DNA of 64,000 bases, from positions 106,415-170,414 of the forward strand of contig NZ_LODW01000045.1 in NCBI RefSeq assembly GCF_002914525.1, written 5' to 3'. Position numbers and translations under genes: made by a program. Under the pieces are notes generated by a model. That model was not told where the DNA came from and ran no database searches. It saw nothing but the letters and a program-made list of their open reading frames with translations. This DNA comes from Rhizobium hidalgonense (GTDB taxonomy: Bacteria; Pseudomonadota; Alphaproteobacteria; Rhizobiales; Rhizobiaceae). Positions within the stretch are counted from its first letter, which is position 1. Each line of letters begins with the position of its first letter. This document shows positions 51,037-60,529 of the stretch, piece after piece.

Positions 51037-52995
51037 TCAGGCAGACAGCGATTTGCGGGCGGAAGCGGCGCTCTCGCACTTTGCAGCATAATCGATGGCA
51101 AGTTCCAGCGGCAGCGGCCGGGAGAAATGATAGCCCTGTGCCAGGCGAACGCCCATCGCCTTCAACCCTTCAGCGATCGTTTCGCTTTCGACCCCTTCGG
51201 CGACGGAGGCAATGCCGAGATTCTGGCAGAGATTGGCGACCGAGCGGGTGATGTTCATGCAGCGGGCATCGCGATCGAAATTCATCACGAAGGCCTTGTC
51301 GATCTTCAGCTTGTCGAAGGCAAGACGGTGGATATGGCTGAGGCTCGAAAAGCCGGTGCCGAAATCGTCGAGCGCAATCGATATGCCGGCGGCGCGCAGC
51401 ATTGTGATGACCCGGTCGGCGGTGTCGAAATCGGAGAGCAGCGCCGTCTCGGTGATCTCGAACTCGATGCGCCTGGGATCGATGCCGGAGCGGGTGATCA
51501 TGGCGAGCAGCGCCATCGAGGTTTCGTGGTCGCAAATATCGCGCGCCGAGAGATTGAAGGAGAGCTTGAGATGGCGTGGAATGATCGCCAGCGCTTCGAG
51601 CGCCTTGGCGAACAGGATGCGCGTCATCCGGCCGATGACGGCGGTGCGTTCGGCAGCGGGAATAAAGGCTTCCGGACTGATGCGGCCGAAACGGGCGCTG
51701 TCCCAGCGGGCAAGCGCCTCGTAACCGACGACGCGGCCGCTCTTCAATTCGACGATCGGCTGATAGTCGAGTTTCAATTCCCTGACGAAATCGCCCGCCT
51801 GCAGCTCGAGTTCGATCAGGTAGCGCTGCGTCAGGATCTTTTCGTGTTCGGCCGAGAAAAATTCGACGCCGCTGCTGCGCTTGCTCTTGACCTGGTAGAG
51901 GGCGAAATCGGCTTTCTCGTAGAGATCTTCGGCGGTGTATTCGCCGGCGTCGGGATAAACGATGCCGCAGGAACCGAAAACGCGAACCGAGCCGTCGGGG
52001 ATTTCATAGGGATCGCGGACGGCGGCGCAGAGCGCCTGACCGAGATCGGCGATCGCCTGGCGTGTCATCGAACAGGGGAAAATGATGCCGAATTCGTCGC
52101 CGCCGAGACGCGAGACAATGCCCTCTTCGCCGACCAGCGCGGTGAACCGGCGGGCCGTCTCCTTGAGCACGAGATCGCCGGCGGCATGGCCGAAGACATC
52201 GTTGACCGGCTTGAAGCCGTCGAGATCGAGAATGCCGATGATGGGCGGCCGGGACGGGTGCTTCTGCAGCCGCTGTTCCAGCGAGAGGAAGAAGCTGCGG
52301 CGGTTGGCAAGGCCGGTCAGCTGGTCATGCAGTGCGTTGCGGCTGTTGACGAGGTTCAGCTCCTCGGCTTCCGCCCGCTTCTGCTTCAGCTCCTCGGTCA
52401 ATTGCACGAGGCCGACGAAATTCTGGAAATAGCTGTCGATCACCCGGAGAAAAGGGAGGATCAGGAACAGGCCGCTGACGGCGGTGGCGACGAAAACCGG
52501 ATTGCCCGAGAACATGAAGGTCGCGACCATGGCCGAGAAGGTGATGATTGTGGTGAGCACCGCCGCCAGCGGCAGATGCATCAGGCAGAAGATGCAGGAA
52601 ATCCCGGTCACCACCAGGAAATAGGCGATTTGGCCCTGCTGGTAAGCATCGCCATACTGGTAAAGCGCGATCGCCCAGCCGCCGAAAGCAACGCACAGGA
52701 TGCAGGCGCCTGAGATCGTGACCTTCATCAGCCTGTAGGCCCGTTCGGCGGTGACATGCTTGCCCCTGGTTTCCCACCAGCAGAGCCGGAAGACACAGAC
52801 GACACTCAAGCCGACCGGAATATAACACGAGAGCCAGAGGGGCGCGGATTGGAGATGGGTGACTGCCACCGCAAGGGCATTGATGATCAGGAGGACATAG
52901 AGAATGGGGATCTGCGACGACAGGGCCTGGAACTGCGCCGTCAGAAAGGTCGGATTGTCTTTTTGCAGCCGCAAGGAGGCTAGAAAGTTCCTCAT
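51037..52995 (-). CDS. Membrane-bound GGDEF-EAL protein
   Basis: A 652-residue cyclic-di-GMP enzyme. About six to seven membrane segments fill residues 25-210. The GGDEF domain has an intact LGGDEFGI (298-302); the EAL domain has GYEALARW (EAL at 426-428), DDFGTGFSSLSHI and FDKLKIDKAF, all phosphodiesterase residues. Both domains may be active. The membrane part has no recognised sensor name. ATG 52995 is chosen over an upstream GTG at 53049; neither has an ideal ribosome site. Confidence 0.92.
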   Translation of the reverse strand: MRNFLASLRLQKDNPTFLTAQFQALSSQIPILYVLLIINALAVAVTHLQSAPLWLSCYIPVGLSVVCVFRLCWWETRGKHVTAERAYRLMKVTISGACILCVAFGGWAIALYQYGDAYQQGQIAYFLVVTGISCIFCLMHLPLAAVLTTIITFSAMVATFMFSGNPVFVATAVSGLFLILPFLRVIDSYFQNFVGLVQLTEELKQKRAEAEELNLVNSRNALHDQLTGLANRRSFFLSLEQRLQKHPSRPPIIGILDLDGFKPVNDVFGHAAGDLVLKETARRFTALVGEEGIVSRLGGDEFGIIFPCSMTRQAIADLGQALCAAVRDPYEIPDGSVRVFGSCGIVYPDAGEYTAEDLYEKADFALYQVKSKRSSGVEFFSAEHEKILTQRYLIELELQAGDFVRELKLDYQPIVELKSGRVVGYEALARWDSARFGRISPEAFIPAAERTAVIGRMTRILFAKALEALAIIPRHLKLSFNLSARDICDHETSMALLAMITRSGIDPRRIEFEITETALLSDFDTADRVITMLRAAGISIALDDFGTGFSSLSHIHRLAFDKLKIDKAFVMNFDRDARCMNITRSVANLCQNLGIASVAEGVESETIAEGLKAMGVRLAQGYHFSRPLPLELAIDYAAKCESAASARKSLSA

Positions 52996-53133
52996 CTTCT
53001 CTTTTTCCGTGGCCGGAGCCAGAAGAATGCTCGATTTTTCCCTATTCACGTCATGTCATGCAGGTCCCGCAGGCACGGGGATGATCAACAGGCGACCGAG
53101 GCAAAGCCGCCGCGCACTCTTGCCGGAAGCGCT

Positions 53134-54168
53134 TCAGAAAGACGCGGCGGCGAGTGCCCGGTGAATGCTGTGCAGGTCGTCGACATTTCTGTTCGACAGG
53201 AACAGTTCCCAATCGAGCGAACTCTGGACGATGGTTTCGAGCGAATCGTGCTTCGGTTTCCAGTCGAGCACCTGGCGGGCGAGCGAAGCGTCGGCGACGA
53301 CGCTGGCCGAATCGCCGGCGCGGCGCGGCGCCATGTGGATCTTGAAGGAATGGCCGTGCAGGCGGGTGACCATGTTCAACACGTCAAGCACGGAATAGCC
53401 GCTGCCATACCCGCAATTGGCAACGAGCGAGCCTTTGTCCCTGCGCAGGTGCTGCAGCGCTTTCACATGCGCGTCGACAAGATCGCTGACATGGATGTAG
53501 TCGCGCACGCCAGTGCCGTCATGGGTGGGATAATCGATGCCATAGACACTGACGCTGTCGCGCCTGCCGAGAGCGGCCTCGCAGGCAACCTTGATCAGAT
53601 GGGTGGCGCCTGAGGTCGACTGGCCGGCGCGGTGATCGGGATCGGCGCCGGCGACGTTGAAGTAGCGAAGCGCGACATAGTTGAAATCATAGGCGGCGGC
53701 GGCGTCGCGCAGCATGAATTCGGTCATCAGCTTCGACTGGCCGTAAGGATTTTCCGGATTGAGAGAGGCCGTTTCCTTCACCGGCAGGTCGCTCTTTTGC
53801 TGACCGTAGACGGCCGCCGTCGAGGAGAAGACGAAGTTTCGGATGCCGGCCTTGACCGCAGCCGAAAGCAGCGCCCGGGTCTTGCCCGAGTTGTTGTCGT
53901 AATAGGAGAGCGGATCGGCGACCGAAACCGGGACGACGGCGGAGCCGGCGAAATGGATGATCGCCTCGATGTCGTTTTCGATGAAGATCTTTTTCAATAT
54001 GTCGGGATCGGCGACGTCGCCGAGGTAGAAACGCGCCGCCGGGGCCACGGCCCAGCGAAAGCCGGTGGAAAGCCGGTCGAGCACGACCACATCCTCGCCC
54101 GCATCGAGCAGCGCCCAAACCATGTGACTGCCGATATATCCGGCGCCGCCCGTCACCAAAACCGCCAT
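53134..54168 (-). CDS. galE: UDP-glucose 4-epimerase
   Basis: A 344-residue SDR-extended enzyme interconverting UDP-glucose and UDP-galactose. It has MAVLVTGGAGYIGSHMVWAL (NAD motif), the catalytic Ser/Tyr/Lys in FSSTAAVYGQ and NPYGQSKLMTEFML, and HDGTGVRDYIHVSDLVDAHV. ATG 54168 gives the standard N-terminus; an ATG at 54177 is possible. In rhizobia such enzymes (exoB) supply galactose for exopolysaccharide and LPS. Confidence 0.95.
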   Translation of the reverse strand: MAVLVTGGAGYIGSHMVWALLDAGEDVVVLDRLSTGFRWAVAPAARFYLGDVADPDILKKIFIENDIEAIIHFAGSAVVPVSVADPLSYYDNNSGKTRALLSAAVKAGIRNFVFSSTAAVYGQQKSDLPVKETASLNPENPYGQSKLMTEFMLRDAAAAYDFNYVALRYFNVAGADPDHRAGQSTSGATHLIKVACEAALGRRDSVSVYGIDYPTHDGTGVRDYIHVSDLVDAHVKALQHLRRDKGSLVANCGYGSGYSVLDVLNMVTRLHGHSFKIHMAPRRAGDSASVVADASLARQVLDWKPKHDSLETIVQSSLDWELFLSNRNVDDLHSIHRALAAASF

Positions 54169-54361
54169 GTCCCGCATCCCTGCTTTGTTTTATAGCAGGG
54201 GCATCAGGCCCGGTTTTTCTTTCCAATTTTCTTATCGAATGGCCGTTCGAGGCCCTTTGAACCGGTATGTTTGCAGTCGTGGTTAGGGGTCGATTTCGGG
54301 CTTTGTTCAAGTTTTATCGATCCGGCGATTCCGGCACAAAATCGCCCAGTCGGACGGCTTC

Positions 54362-55528
54362 TCAGCGCTTGAGGATATAGTCGCAGAGGCGCTCGGCGGC
54401 GATCGCTATCTGGGCGGGATCGCGCAGGAAACAGGCGCGCAGGAAGAGTTCGCCGCCGGCGCCGAAGGCGGCTCCGGGGGCAAGACCGACGCCCGTCTTG
54501 TCGACGATATCGATGGCAGCGTGGCGGCTATCGGTGATGCCGTCGATCTTCAGGAAGGCGTAAAGCGCCCCGTCCGGCTTCAGCGTCTCGACGCGGTTGG
54601 TGGCGACAAGCGCATCGCAGAGAATATCGCGGGAGCGGGCCGCCTTAGCGATATTGGCAGCGACGAAATCGTCGCCCTGATCGAGGGCTGCGACAGCGCC
54701 CTTCTGCATGAACTGCGCCACGCCCGACGTCGAATATTGCACGAGGTTTTCGAGCACCTGGCCGATTTCGGGCGGGGCGACGATCCAGCCGACCCGCCAG
54801 CCGGTCATCGACCAGTTCTTCGAGAAGGAATTGACGAAGATGATCTTATCGTCCGGCTGCATGACGTCGAGGAAAGAGGGAGCGCGACCGCCCGGATAAT
54901 AATAGAGGGCGTAGATCTCATCGGCCATGATCCAGAGATCGTGTTTACGGGCCAGCGCCAGGATGTCGCCAAGATCCTTCTTCGTCGCCGTCCAGCCCGT
55001 CGGGTTTGACGGCGTGTTGACGAAAATGCCCCTGGTCTTCGGGGTGATGGCGGCTGCCAAGCGGTTAAGATCGACAGTCCATTTACCGCCTTCGAACTGC
55101 AGCTCGACGCCGACGGAGCGGGCACCCGCGATCTCGAGGGCGGCGGCGATATTCGGCCAGGCGGGGCTGAGATAAACGAATTCGTCACCCGGCGAGGTCA
55201 GGGTCTGCACGGCGATCTGGATCGCCTGCATGCCGGAACCGGTGACGTAAAAATGTTCGACGGGAAGCCGGACGTCGAAATGTCTGGCGTAATAATCCGC
55301 AAGCGCCTGGCGAAGTTCGGGAATGCCGCGCTGCCAGGTGTAGAAGGTCTCGCCTGAAGCAAGCGCATCCATCGCCGCCCTGCTGATGAAATCGGGCGTC
55401 GGCAGATCGCCTTCACCCACCCAGAGCGGCAACAGGCCTTCGCGGCCGCGGGCATAATTGACGACTTCAACGATCCCGCTTTCTGGCGCCGCCATGGCGC
55501 GCGGGCTGAGGCTCTTCACGATCGACAT
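54362..55528 (-). CDS. Class I/II pyridoxal-phosphate aminotransferase
   Basis: A 388-residue fold-type I aminotransferase: LPLWVGEGDLPTPDFISRAA, FYTWQRGIPELRQALADYYA, FVNTPSNPTGWTATKKDL, IMADEIYALYYYPG, and the PLP-lysine motif NSFSKNWSMTGWRVGW; the substrate-carboxylate Arg is in ELFLRACFL. Aspartate- or aromatic-type substrates are likely; specificity is not readable. Confidence 0.93.
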   Translation of the reverse strand: MSIVKSLSPRAMAAPESGIVEVVNYARGREGLLPLWVGEGDLPTPDFISRAAMDALASGETFYTWQRGIPELRQALADYYARHFDVRLPVEHFYVTGSGMQAIQIAVQTLTSPGDEFVYLSPAWPNIAAALEIAGARSVGVELQFEGGKWTVDLNRLAAAITPKTRGIFVNTPSNPTGWTATKKDLGDILALARKHDLWIMADEIYALYYYPGGRAPSFLDVMQPDDKIIFVNSFSKNWSMTGWRVGWIVAPPEIGQVLENLVQYSTSGVAQFMQKGAVAALDQGDDFVAANIAKAARSRDILCDALVATNRVETLKPDGALYAFLKIDGITDSRHAAIDIVDKTGVGLAPGAAFGAGGELFLRACFLRDPAQIAIAAERLCDYILKR

Positions 55529-55649
55529 GCATCTCTCCGGTTTCCGCCTTCATAAAGGATTTATGCCGGCAAATCCCATGACAACAAGTGATGGCCTATC
55601 GATTTTGGTGATGAATGGGCGTTGCCCTGATGGCAAGGCCGAACGCTCG

Positions 55650-56087
55650 TCAGACGGTCGGGCGTCTTGCCAAGAGATCACGGATCTCAGTCAGGAGCTG
55701 GACATCGGCGGGCGGCGGCGGCAACTCTTCCGGCGCTTTCTTTTCCTGGCGCTCGACCTGTGCGCGCAACGTATTCACGCCCTTGACCATCAGGAAGATG
55801 ATCCAGGCGAGAATGAGGAAGTTGATGAGAACGGTGAGGAAGCTGCCATAGGCAAACACCGCCCCTTGCGCGCGGGCGGCGGCAAGCGTCGGGGCGTTGA
55901 CCGCTGACGATAGCGGCAGGAAGTAATTCGAAAAATCGAAGCCGCCGAAAATGGCGCCGACGATCGGCATGATCAGGTCGTCGACCAAAGACTTGACGAT
56001 GCCGCCGAAGGCGCCGCCGATGATGACGCCGACGGCAAGATCCATGACATTGCCGCGGGCGATAAAGGCCTTGAACTCATTGAGCAT
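55650..56087 (-). CDS. mscL: Large-conductance mechanosensitive channel
   Basis: A 145-residue channel that opens on hypo-osmotic shock. It has [40 protein letters not shown] (pore helix), a second helix [20 protein letters not shown], and the C-terminal helix [15 protein letters not shown] 56087 has AGGGAGACGGATCCG ahead; the longer frame to 56126 adds non-family residues. Confidence 0.97.
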   Translation of the reverse strand: MLNEFKAFIARGNVMDLAVGVIIGGAFGGIVKSLVDDLIMPIVGAIFGGFDFSNYFLPLSSAVNAPTLAAARAQGAVFAYGSFLTVLINFLILAWIIFLMVKGVNTLRAQVERQEKKAPEELPPPPADVQLLTEIRDLLARRPTV

Positions 56088-56307
56088 CGGATCCGTCTCC
56101 CTCTGATGCAGTTCAACGATATGCAATTGTTTTTATTAGCACCATCTTCACCGCAATTAATCAATCGGCAATCGCAATTATTTCGCCATACCCCGGTGGG
56201 TTCTTTGACTTAAGGCCTAGACGGTCGGGAATTTTCAAAGCACCTGAAATAACTTAAGCTGATCCTGTTGCGGGAGGTCCCGGCGGGTTCCCGCCGGCGG
56301 AGGGTCA

Positions 56308-59300
56308 ATGCTTCCAGGCTGGGTCATATTCGCGTCTGCCTTCGGCTATCTGCTCCTGCTTTTCGCCGTGGCAAGCTATGGCGACCGCAAGAACCGCGGC
56401 CAGGGCACGCTCGATCGCGGCCCGGGCGCGTTGGAAGGCGAATGGCCGGTCGTCTATGCGCTGAGCCTGGCGATCTACTGCACTTCCTGGACCTATTTCG
56501 GCAGCGTCGGGCTTGCCGCGCAGCGCGGATTGGAATTTGCCGGCATCTATATCGGCCCAATCCTGGTCTTCACGCTCGGCATGCCGCTGCTTCGCCGCAT
56601 CATCGAGCTCGCCAAGGCGGAGAAGCTCACCTCGGTGGCCGATTTCGTCGCCGCGCGCTACGGCAAGAACCCGACGGTCGCGACGATCGTGGCGCTGATC
56701 TCGCTGATCGGCACCATTCCCTATATCGCGCTGCAGCTGAAAGCGATCTCCAGCACCGTCAGCGCCATGGTCAATCCGTCCGACTACGGCATCGGCAGCG
56801 GCAATCTCTATTTCCTCGACCTGCCACTGCTCGCGACGCTGGTGCTTGCCTGTTTCGCCGTCATGTTCGGCACCCGGCATACGGATGCGACGGAACACCA
56901 GGATGGCCTCATCCTCGCCGTCTCGATGGAATCCGTCGTCAAGCTCGTCGCTTTCCTGACGGCCGGCATCTGCGTCATCTGGTTTCTTTTCGACGGTCCG
57001 GCCGACCTCTGGCAAAAGACCGTCGATAACGAACTGGTCATGTCGGCGCTCAACTACCATACGCCGATCAGCCGCTGGATGACGCTGATCCTCCTGTCGG
57101 CCTTCGCGATCATCCTGCTGCCGCGGCAATTCCATGTGACCGTCGTCGAAAACCGGACGCCGAAACAGCTGAAACTCGCAGGCTTCCTGTTTCCCACCTA
57201 CCTTATCGCCATCAATCTCTTCGTGCTGCCGGTGGCGATCGGCGGGCTGCTGACCTTCGGCGGCGCCGGCAATGCCGATTTCTATATGCTGTCGCTGCCG
57301 CTTGCCGGTGAGATGCCGGTGGTGTCGCTGATCACCTTCATCGGCGGCTTTTCCGCCGCCACCGCGATGGTCATCGTCGATTCCGTGGCGCTGTCGATCA
57401 TGGTGTCGAACGACATCATCATGCCGATTTTCCTCAGGCGCAAACTCGCCGGTCGCGCCAGCCAGCGCGACAATTTCGCCAAGACGCTGCTCAATATCCG
57501 CCGCAGCGCCATTTTTGCGGTGCTGCTGTTCGGCTACGCCTACTACCGCTCGACCGACAGCACCGCCGGCCTTGCCTCGATCGGCCTGCTCTCCTTTGCC
57601 GCCATCGCGCAGATCGCGCCGGCGCTGTTCGGCGGGCTGATCTGGCGGCGGGCGAATGCACGCGGTGCGATCCTCGGGCTTTCCTCCGGCTTCGTCATCT
57701 GGATCTACCTGCTGTTCCTGCCCTCGCTCGGCGGCCCCGACTATTCCTATGTGGCCAGTGCCGTGCTCGGCTTCATCTTCCCCGGCACGACGCTGTTTAC
57801 CGCGGCCGATGCCGATCCGCTGGTCAATGCGACAGTCATGAGCCTGCTCGTCAACACCGCCTTCTTTATCGTCGGCTCGCTCACCCGCAATGCCAGGCCG
57901 CTGGAACGCATCCAGGCCGGCATCTTCGTCAAGCGGCATTCGCGCTCGCAATTTGCGACGCGCGGCTGGAAGACCCGCATCAGCGTCGGCGATCTCAAAG
58001 CAGCGATCTCGCGTTATCTCGGCGAAGAGCGCATGCAGCGCTCGTTGACGACCTACGAACAAAGCTCCGGCCGCAAGCTGGAGGACGAACAGCCGGCCGA
58101 TATGGCGCTGATCCATTTCAGCGAACAACTGCTCGGCAGCGCCATCGGCTCGTCCTCGGCAAGGCTGGTGCTGTCACTGATCCTGCAGAAGATCGAGGAT
58201 GCCTCTTCCGACACCGCCTGGCTGCTCGACCAGGCGAGCGAGGCGCTGCAATATAACCAGGACATGCTGCAGACCGCACTTTCGCAGATGGATCAGGGCA
58301 TTGCCGTCTTCGACAGTTCCAACCGGCTGACGATCTGGAACCGGCGCTTCCGGCAATTGCTGGATCTGCCGGAAAGTGCCGGCCAGGTCGGTTTCCCCCT
58401 GGCCGACATTGTCACCACGCTCAGCCAGCGCGGCGACATCGCCCCCGGCGATCTCACTCAAACGGTGCGGCATTTCCTGACGCTCGACAAACCCTTTTCG
58501 CTGGTGCTCGGCGGCGGCGAGCGGATCATCGAGGTGCGCTCCAACGCCATGCCCGACAAGGGTATCGTCGCCACCTTTACCGATATTACCCAGCGCGTCG
58601 GCGCCGACCAGGCGCTGAAACAGGCGAACGAGACGCTGGAGCAGCGCGTCGCCGAACGCACGGCGGAGCTTACCCGCGTCAACCATGAACTCGGCGAGGC
58701 ACGCGCCGCCGCCGACGAGGCGAATATTGGCAAGACCCGCTTTTTCGCCGCCGCCGGTCACGACATCCTGCAACCGCTGAATGCCGCCCGGCTCTATTCC
58801 TCGGCACTGGTCGAGCGCATGGCGCAATCCGACAACAGCCCGATCGTGCGCAACATCGATTCGGCGCTGGAATCGGTCGAGACCATTCTCGGCGCGGTGC
58901 TCGATATATCCAGGCTCGATACCGGCGCCATGCGGCCGCGGCTTGCCGCCGTCAAGCTCTCCGAGCTGCTGGAGCGGATCGAGACCGATTTCGCGCCGAT
59001 CGCCCGTGAAAAACAGCTGAAGCTGGTGGTCATGCCGACCTCGCTCAGGGTCCGCTCCGACCCCAACCTGCTGCGCCGCCTGGTGCAGAACCTGGTTTCC
59101 AACGCCATCAAATACACGATCACCGGCAAGGTGCTGGTCGGCGCGCGGCGGCGCGGCAGCCAGGCGATCATCCAGGTGATCGATTCCGGCATCGGCATTC
59201 CGCCGTCGAAATTCCGCACGGTGTTCAAGGAATTCGCTCGGCTCGACGAAGGCGCAAAAACCGCCTCCGGCCTCGGGCTCGGGCTGTCGATCGTCGACCG

Positions 59301-59832
59301 CATTGCCCGGGTGCTCAACCATCCGGTCGAGCTGCAGTCGACACATGGGAGGGGCACGGAATTCCGCATCGCCATGCCGCTCGACATGTCCCGCCCGGCC
59401 GAGGCGGCGACGGCCGTCACGCCCGCCGACCGGCCGGGGCAGCCACTCAAGGGGCTGAAAATCCTCTGCATCGATAACGAACCGAAGATCCTCGAAGGCA
59501 TGCGGCTGCTGCTCAGCGGCTGGGGCTGCGAGGTCAGGGCGCTCGACGGCCTCGCCGACGTGATATCAGGCGACGGTCGTGACGGGCCGCCGGATCTCGC
59601 CATCGCCGATTATCATCTCGACGACGGCACCGGCATTGCCGCGATCCTGCATCTGCGCCGGCAGTTCGGCGCCGATATCCCCGCTTTGCTTGTGACCGCC
59701 GACCGCACGCCTGAAGTGCGCAGTGAAGCCGAGCGATACGGCATCGCCGTCCAGCACAAGCCGGTGCGGCCGGCAGCGCTGCGCGCCTATATTACCCAGA
59801 TCTCCGGCCTCAAGCGCGCGGCCGCGGAGTAA
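56308..59832 (+). CDS. Hybrid sensor kinase with sodium:solute symporter domain (SSS-PAS-HK-REC)
   Basis: A 1174-residue protein. Residues 1 to about 490 form a 12-13 segment sodium/solute symporter-like domain (EWPVVYALSLAIYCTSWTYF, KLTSVADFVAARYGKNPTVA). A PAS-like region (about 645-765: QMDQGIAVFDSSNRLTIWNR) is followed by a coiled coil, a HisKA box with phospho-His near 818 (AAAGHDILQPLNAARL), an ATPase domain (LVSNAIKYT, DSGIGIPPSKF, GLGLGLSIVDRIA), and a receiver with phospho-Asp near 1101 (IADYHLDDG). CbrA of Pseudomonas has a similar plan. ATG 56308 follows GGAGGGTCA. No partner regulator gene is adjacent. Confidence 0.93.
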   Translation: MLPGWVIFASAFGYLLLLFAVASYGDRKNRGQGTLDRGPGALEGEWPVVYALSLAIYCTSWTYFGSVGLAAQRGLEFAGIYIGPILVFTLGMPLLRRIIELAKAEKLTSVADFVAARYGKNPTVATIVALISLIGTIPYIALQLKAISSTVSAMVNPSDYGIGSGNLYFLDLPLLATLVLACFAVMFGTRHTDATEHQDGLILAVSMESVVKLVAFLTAGICVIWFLFDGPADLWQKTVDNELVMSALNYHTPISRWMTLILLSAFAIILLPRQFHVTVVENRTPKQLKLAGFLFPTYLIAINLFVLPVAIGGLLTFGGAGNADFYMLSLPLAGEMPVVSLITFIGGFSAATAMVIVDSVALSIMVSNDIIMPIFLRRKLAGRASQRDNFAKTLLNIRRSAIFAVLLFGYAYYRSTDSTAGLASIGLLSFAAIAQIAPALFGGLIWRRANARGAILGLSSGFVIWIYLLFLPSLGGPDYSYVASAVLGFIFPGTTLFTAADADPLVNATVMSLLVNTAFFIVGSLTRNARPLERIQAGIFVKRHSRSQFATRGWKTRISVGDLKAAISRYLGEERMQRSLTTYEQSSGRKLEDEQPADMALIHFSEQLLGSAIGSSSARLVLSLILQKIEDASSDTAWLLDQASEALQYNQDMLQTALSQMDQGIAVFDSSNRLTIWNRRFRQLLDLPESAGQVGFPLADIVTTLSQRGDIAPGDLTQTVRHFLTLDKPFSLVLGGGERIIEVRSNAMPDKGIVATFTDITQRVGADQALKQANETLEQRVAERTAELTRVNHELGEARAAADEANIGKTRFFAAAGHDILQPLNAARLYSSALVERMAQSDNSPIVRNIDSALESVETILGAVLDISRLDTGAMRPRLAAVKLSELLERIETDFAPIAREKQLKLVVMPTSLRVRSDPNLLRRLVQNLVSNAIKYTITGKVLVGARRRGSQAIIQVIDSGIGIPPSKFRTVFKEFARLDEGAKTASGLGLGLSIVDRIARVLNHPVELQSTHGRGTEFRIAMPLDMSRPAEAATAVTPADRPGQPLKGLKILCIDNEPKILEGMRLLLSGWGCEVRALDGLADVISGDGRDGPPDLAIADYHLDDGTGIAAILHLRRQFGADIPALLVTADRTPEVRSEAERYGIAVQHKPVRPAALRAYITQISGLKRAAAE

Positions 59833-59841
59833 GAGGCAAGC

Positions 59842-60399
59842 TCAATCCGTCGTGGACATAAGGCGCGAGACGAGATCGCGCACCCGCGCTGTATCCGGCA
59901 TGTCGCCGAACAGGATGCGGTACATGATCGGCGCGACAACCTGATCCATGACGAGATCCACATCCGGAAAGACCTCGCCGCGGGTCTTTGCCCTCTCGGC
60001 GATGAGGACGATCTGCTGGCGGGTATATTCGCAGCATTTGCAGGCATTAACCGCTGCCTGCGCCGCCAGCACGTCGCGGATCATCTCGCGGCCCGGCCCG
60101 GAGGACATTTCCTCGGCATATTGCTCTGCCCAGGCTTGAAGATCGGCCTTGCCGCTGCCGGCATCGACCGGCTGCATATCCGGCCGAAGCCGCTCGACGG
60201 CAACATCGGCGAGAAGCTCCTGCAGATCCCCCCAGCGGCGATAGATGGTCGACGGCGTCACACCCGCCCGGGCGGCGATTAGCGGTATCGTCACCTCGGC
60301 ACGGTTCATTTCGGCCAGCAGTTCGCGGACCGCCTTGTGGACCGATGCCTGAACCCGGGCGCTTCTGCCGCCTGGCCGGAGATTCTCTTTTACCGACAT
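59842..60399 (-). CDS. TetR-family transcriptional regulator
   Basis: A 185-residue repressor: N-terminal HTH (AEVTIPLIAARAGVTPSTIY, then RRWGDLQELLADVAVERL) and a ligand domain with three closely spaced cysteines (ACKCCEY). ATG 60399 is preferred. It is divergent from the MFS gene, with 130 bp between them, so it very probably controls it. Confidence 0.9.
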   Translation of the reverse strand: MSVKENLRPGGRSARVQASVHKAVRELLAEMNRAEVTIPLIAARAGVTPSTIYRRWGDLQELLADVAVERLRPDMQPVDAGSGKADLQAWAEQYAEEMSSGPGREMIRDVLAAQAAVNACKCCEYTRQQIVLIAERAKTRGEVFPDVDLVMDQVVAPIMYRILFGDMPDTARVRDLVSRLMSTTD

Positions 60400-60529
60400 G
60401 CACTTTTCATCCCTTGACGCCCCATGGTTCAAAATCTTTGACAGAACCATAAACGCAAATAATTTGCCTTTGCGATACGTCCGCCCTACATGGAGCTAAC
60501 GCAACGGCTTAGCTTTAAGGGGCTTATAT

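Noticed and set aside
56305..58128. 607-codon minus-strand open frame
   Set aside because: Antisense to the symporter domain of the sensor kinase; no ribosome site or family.
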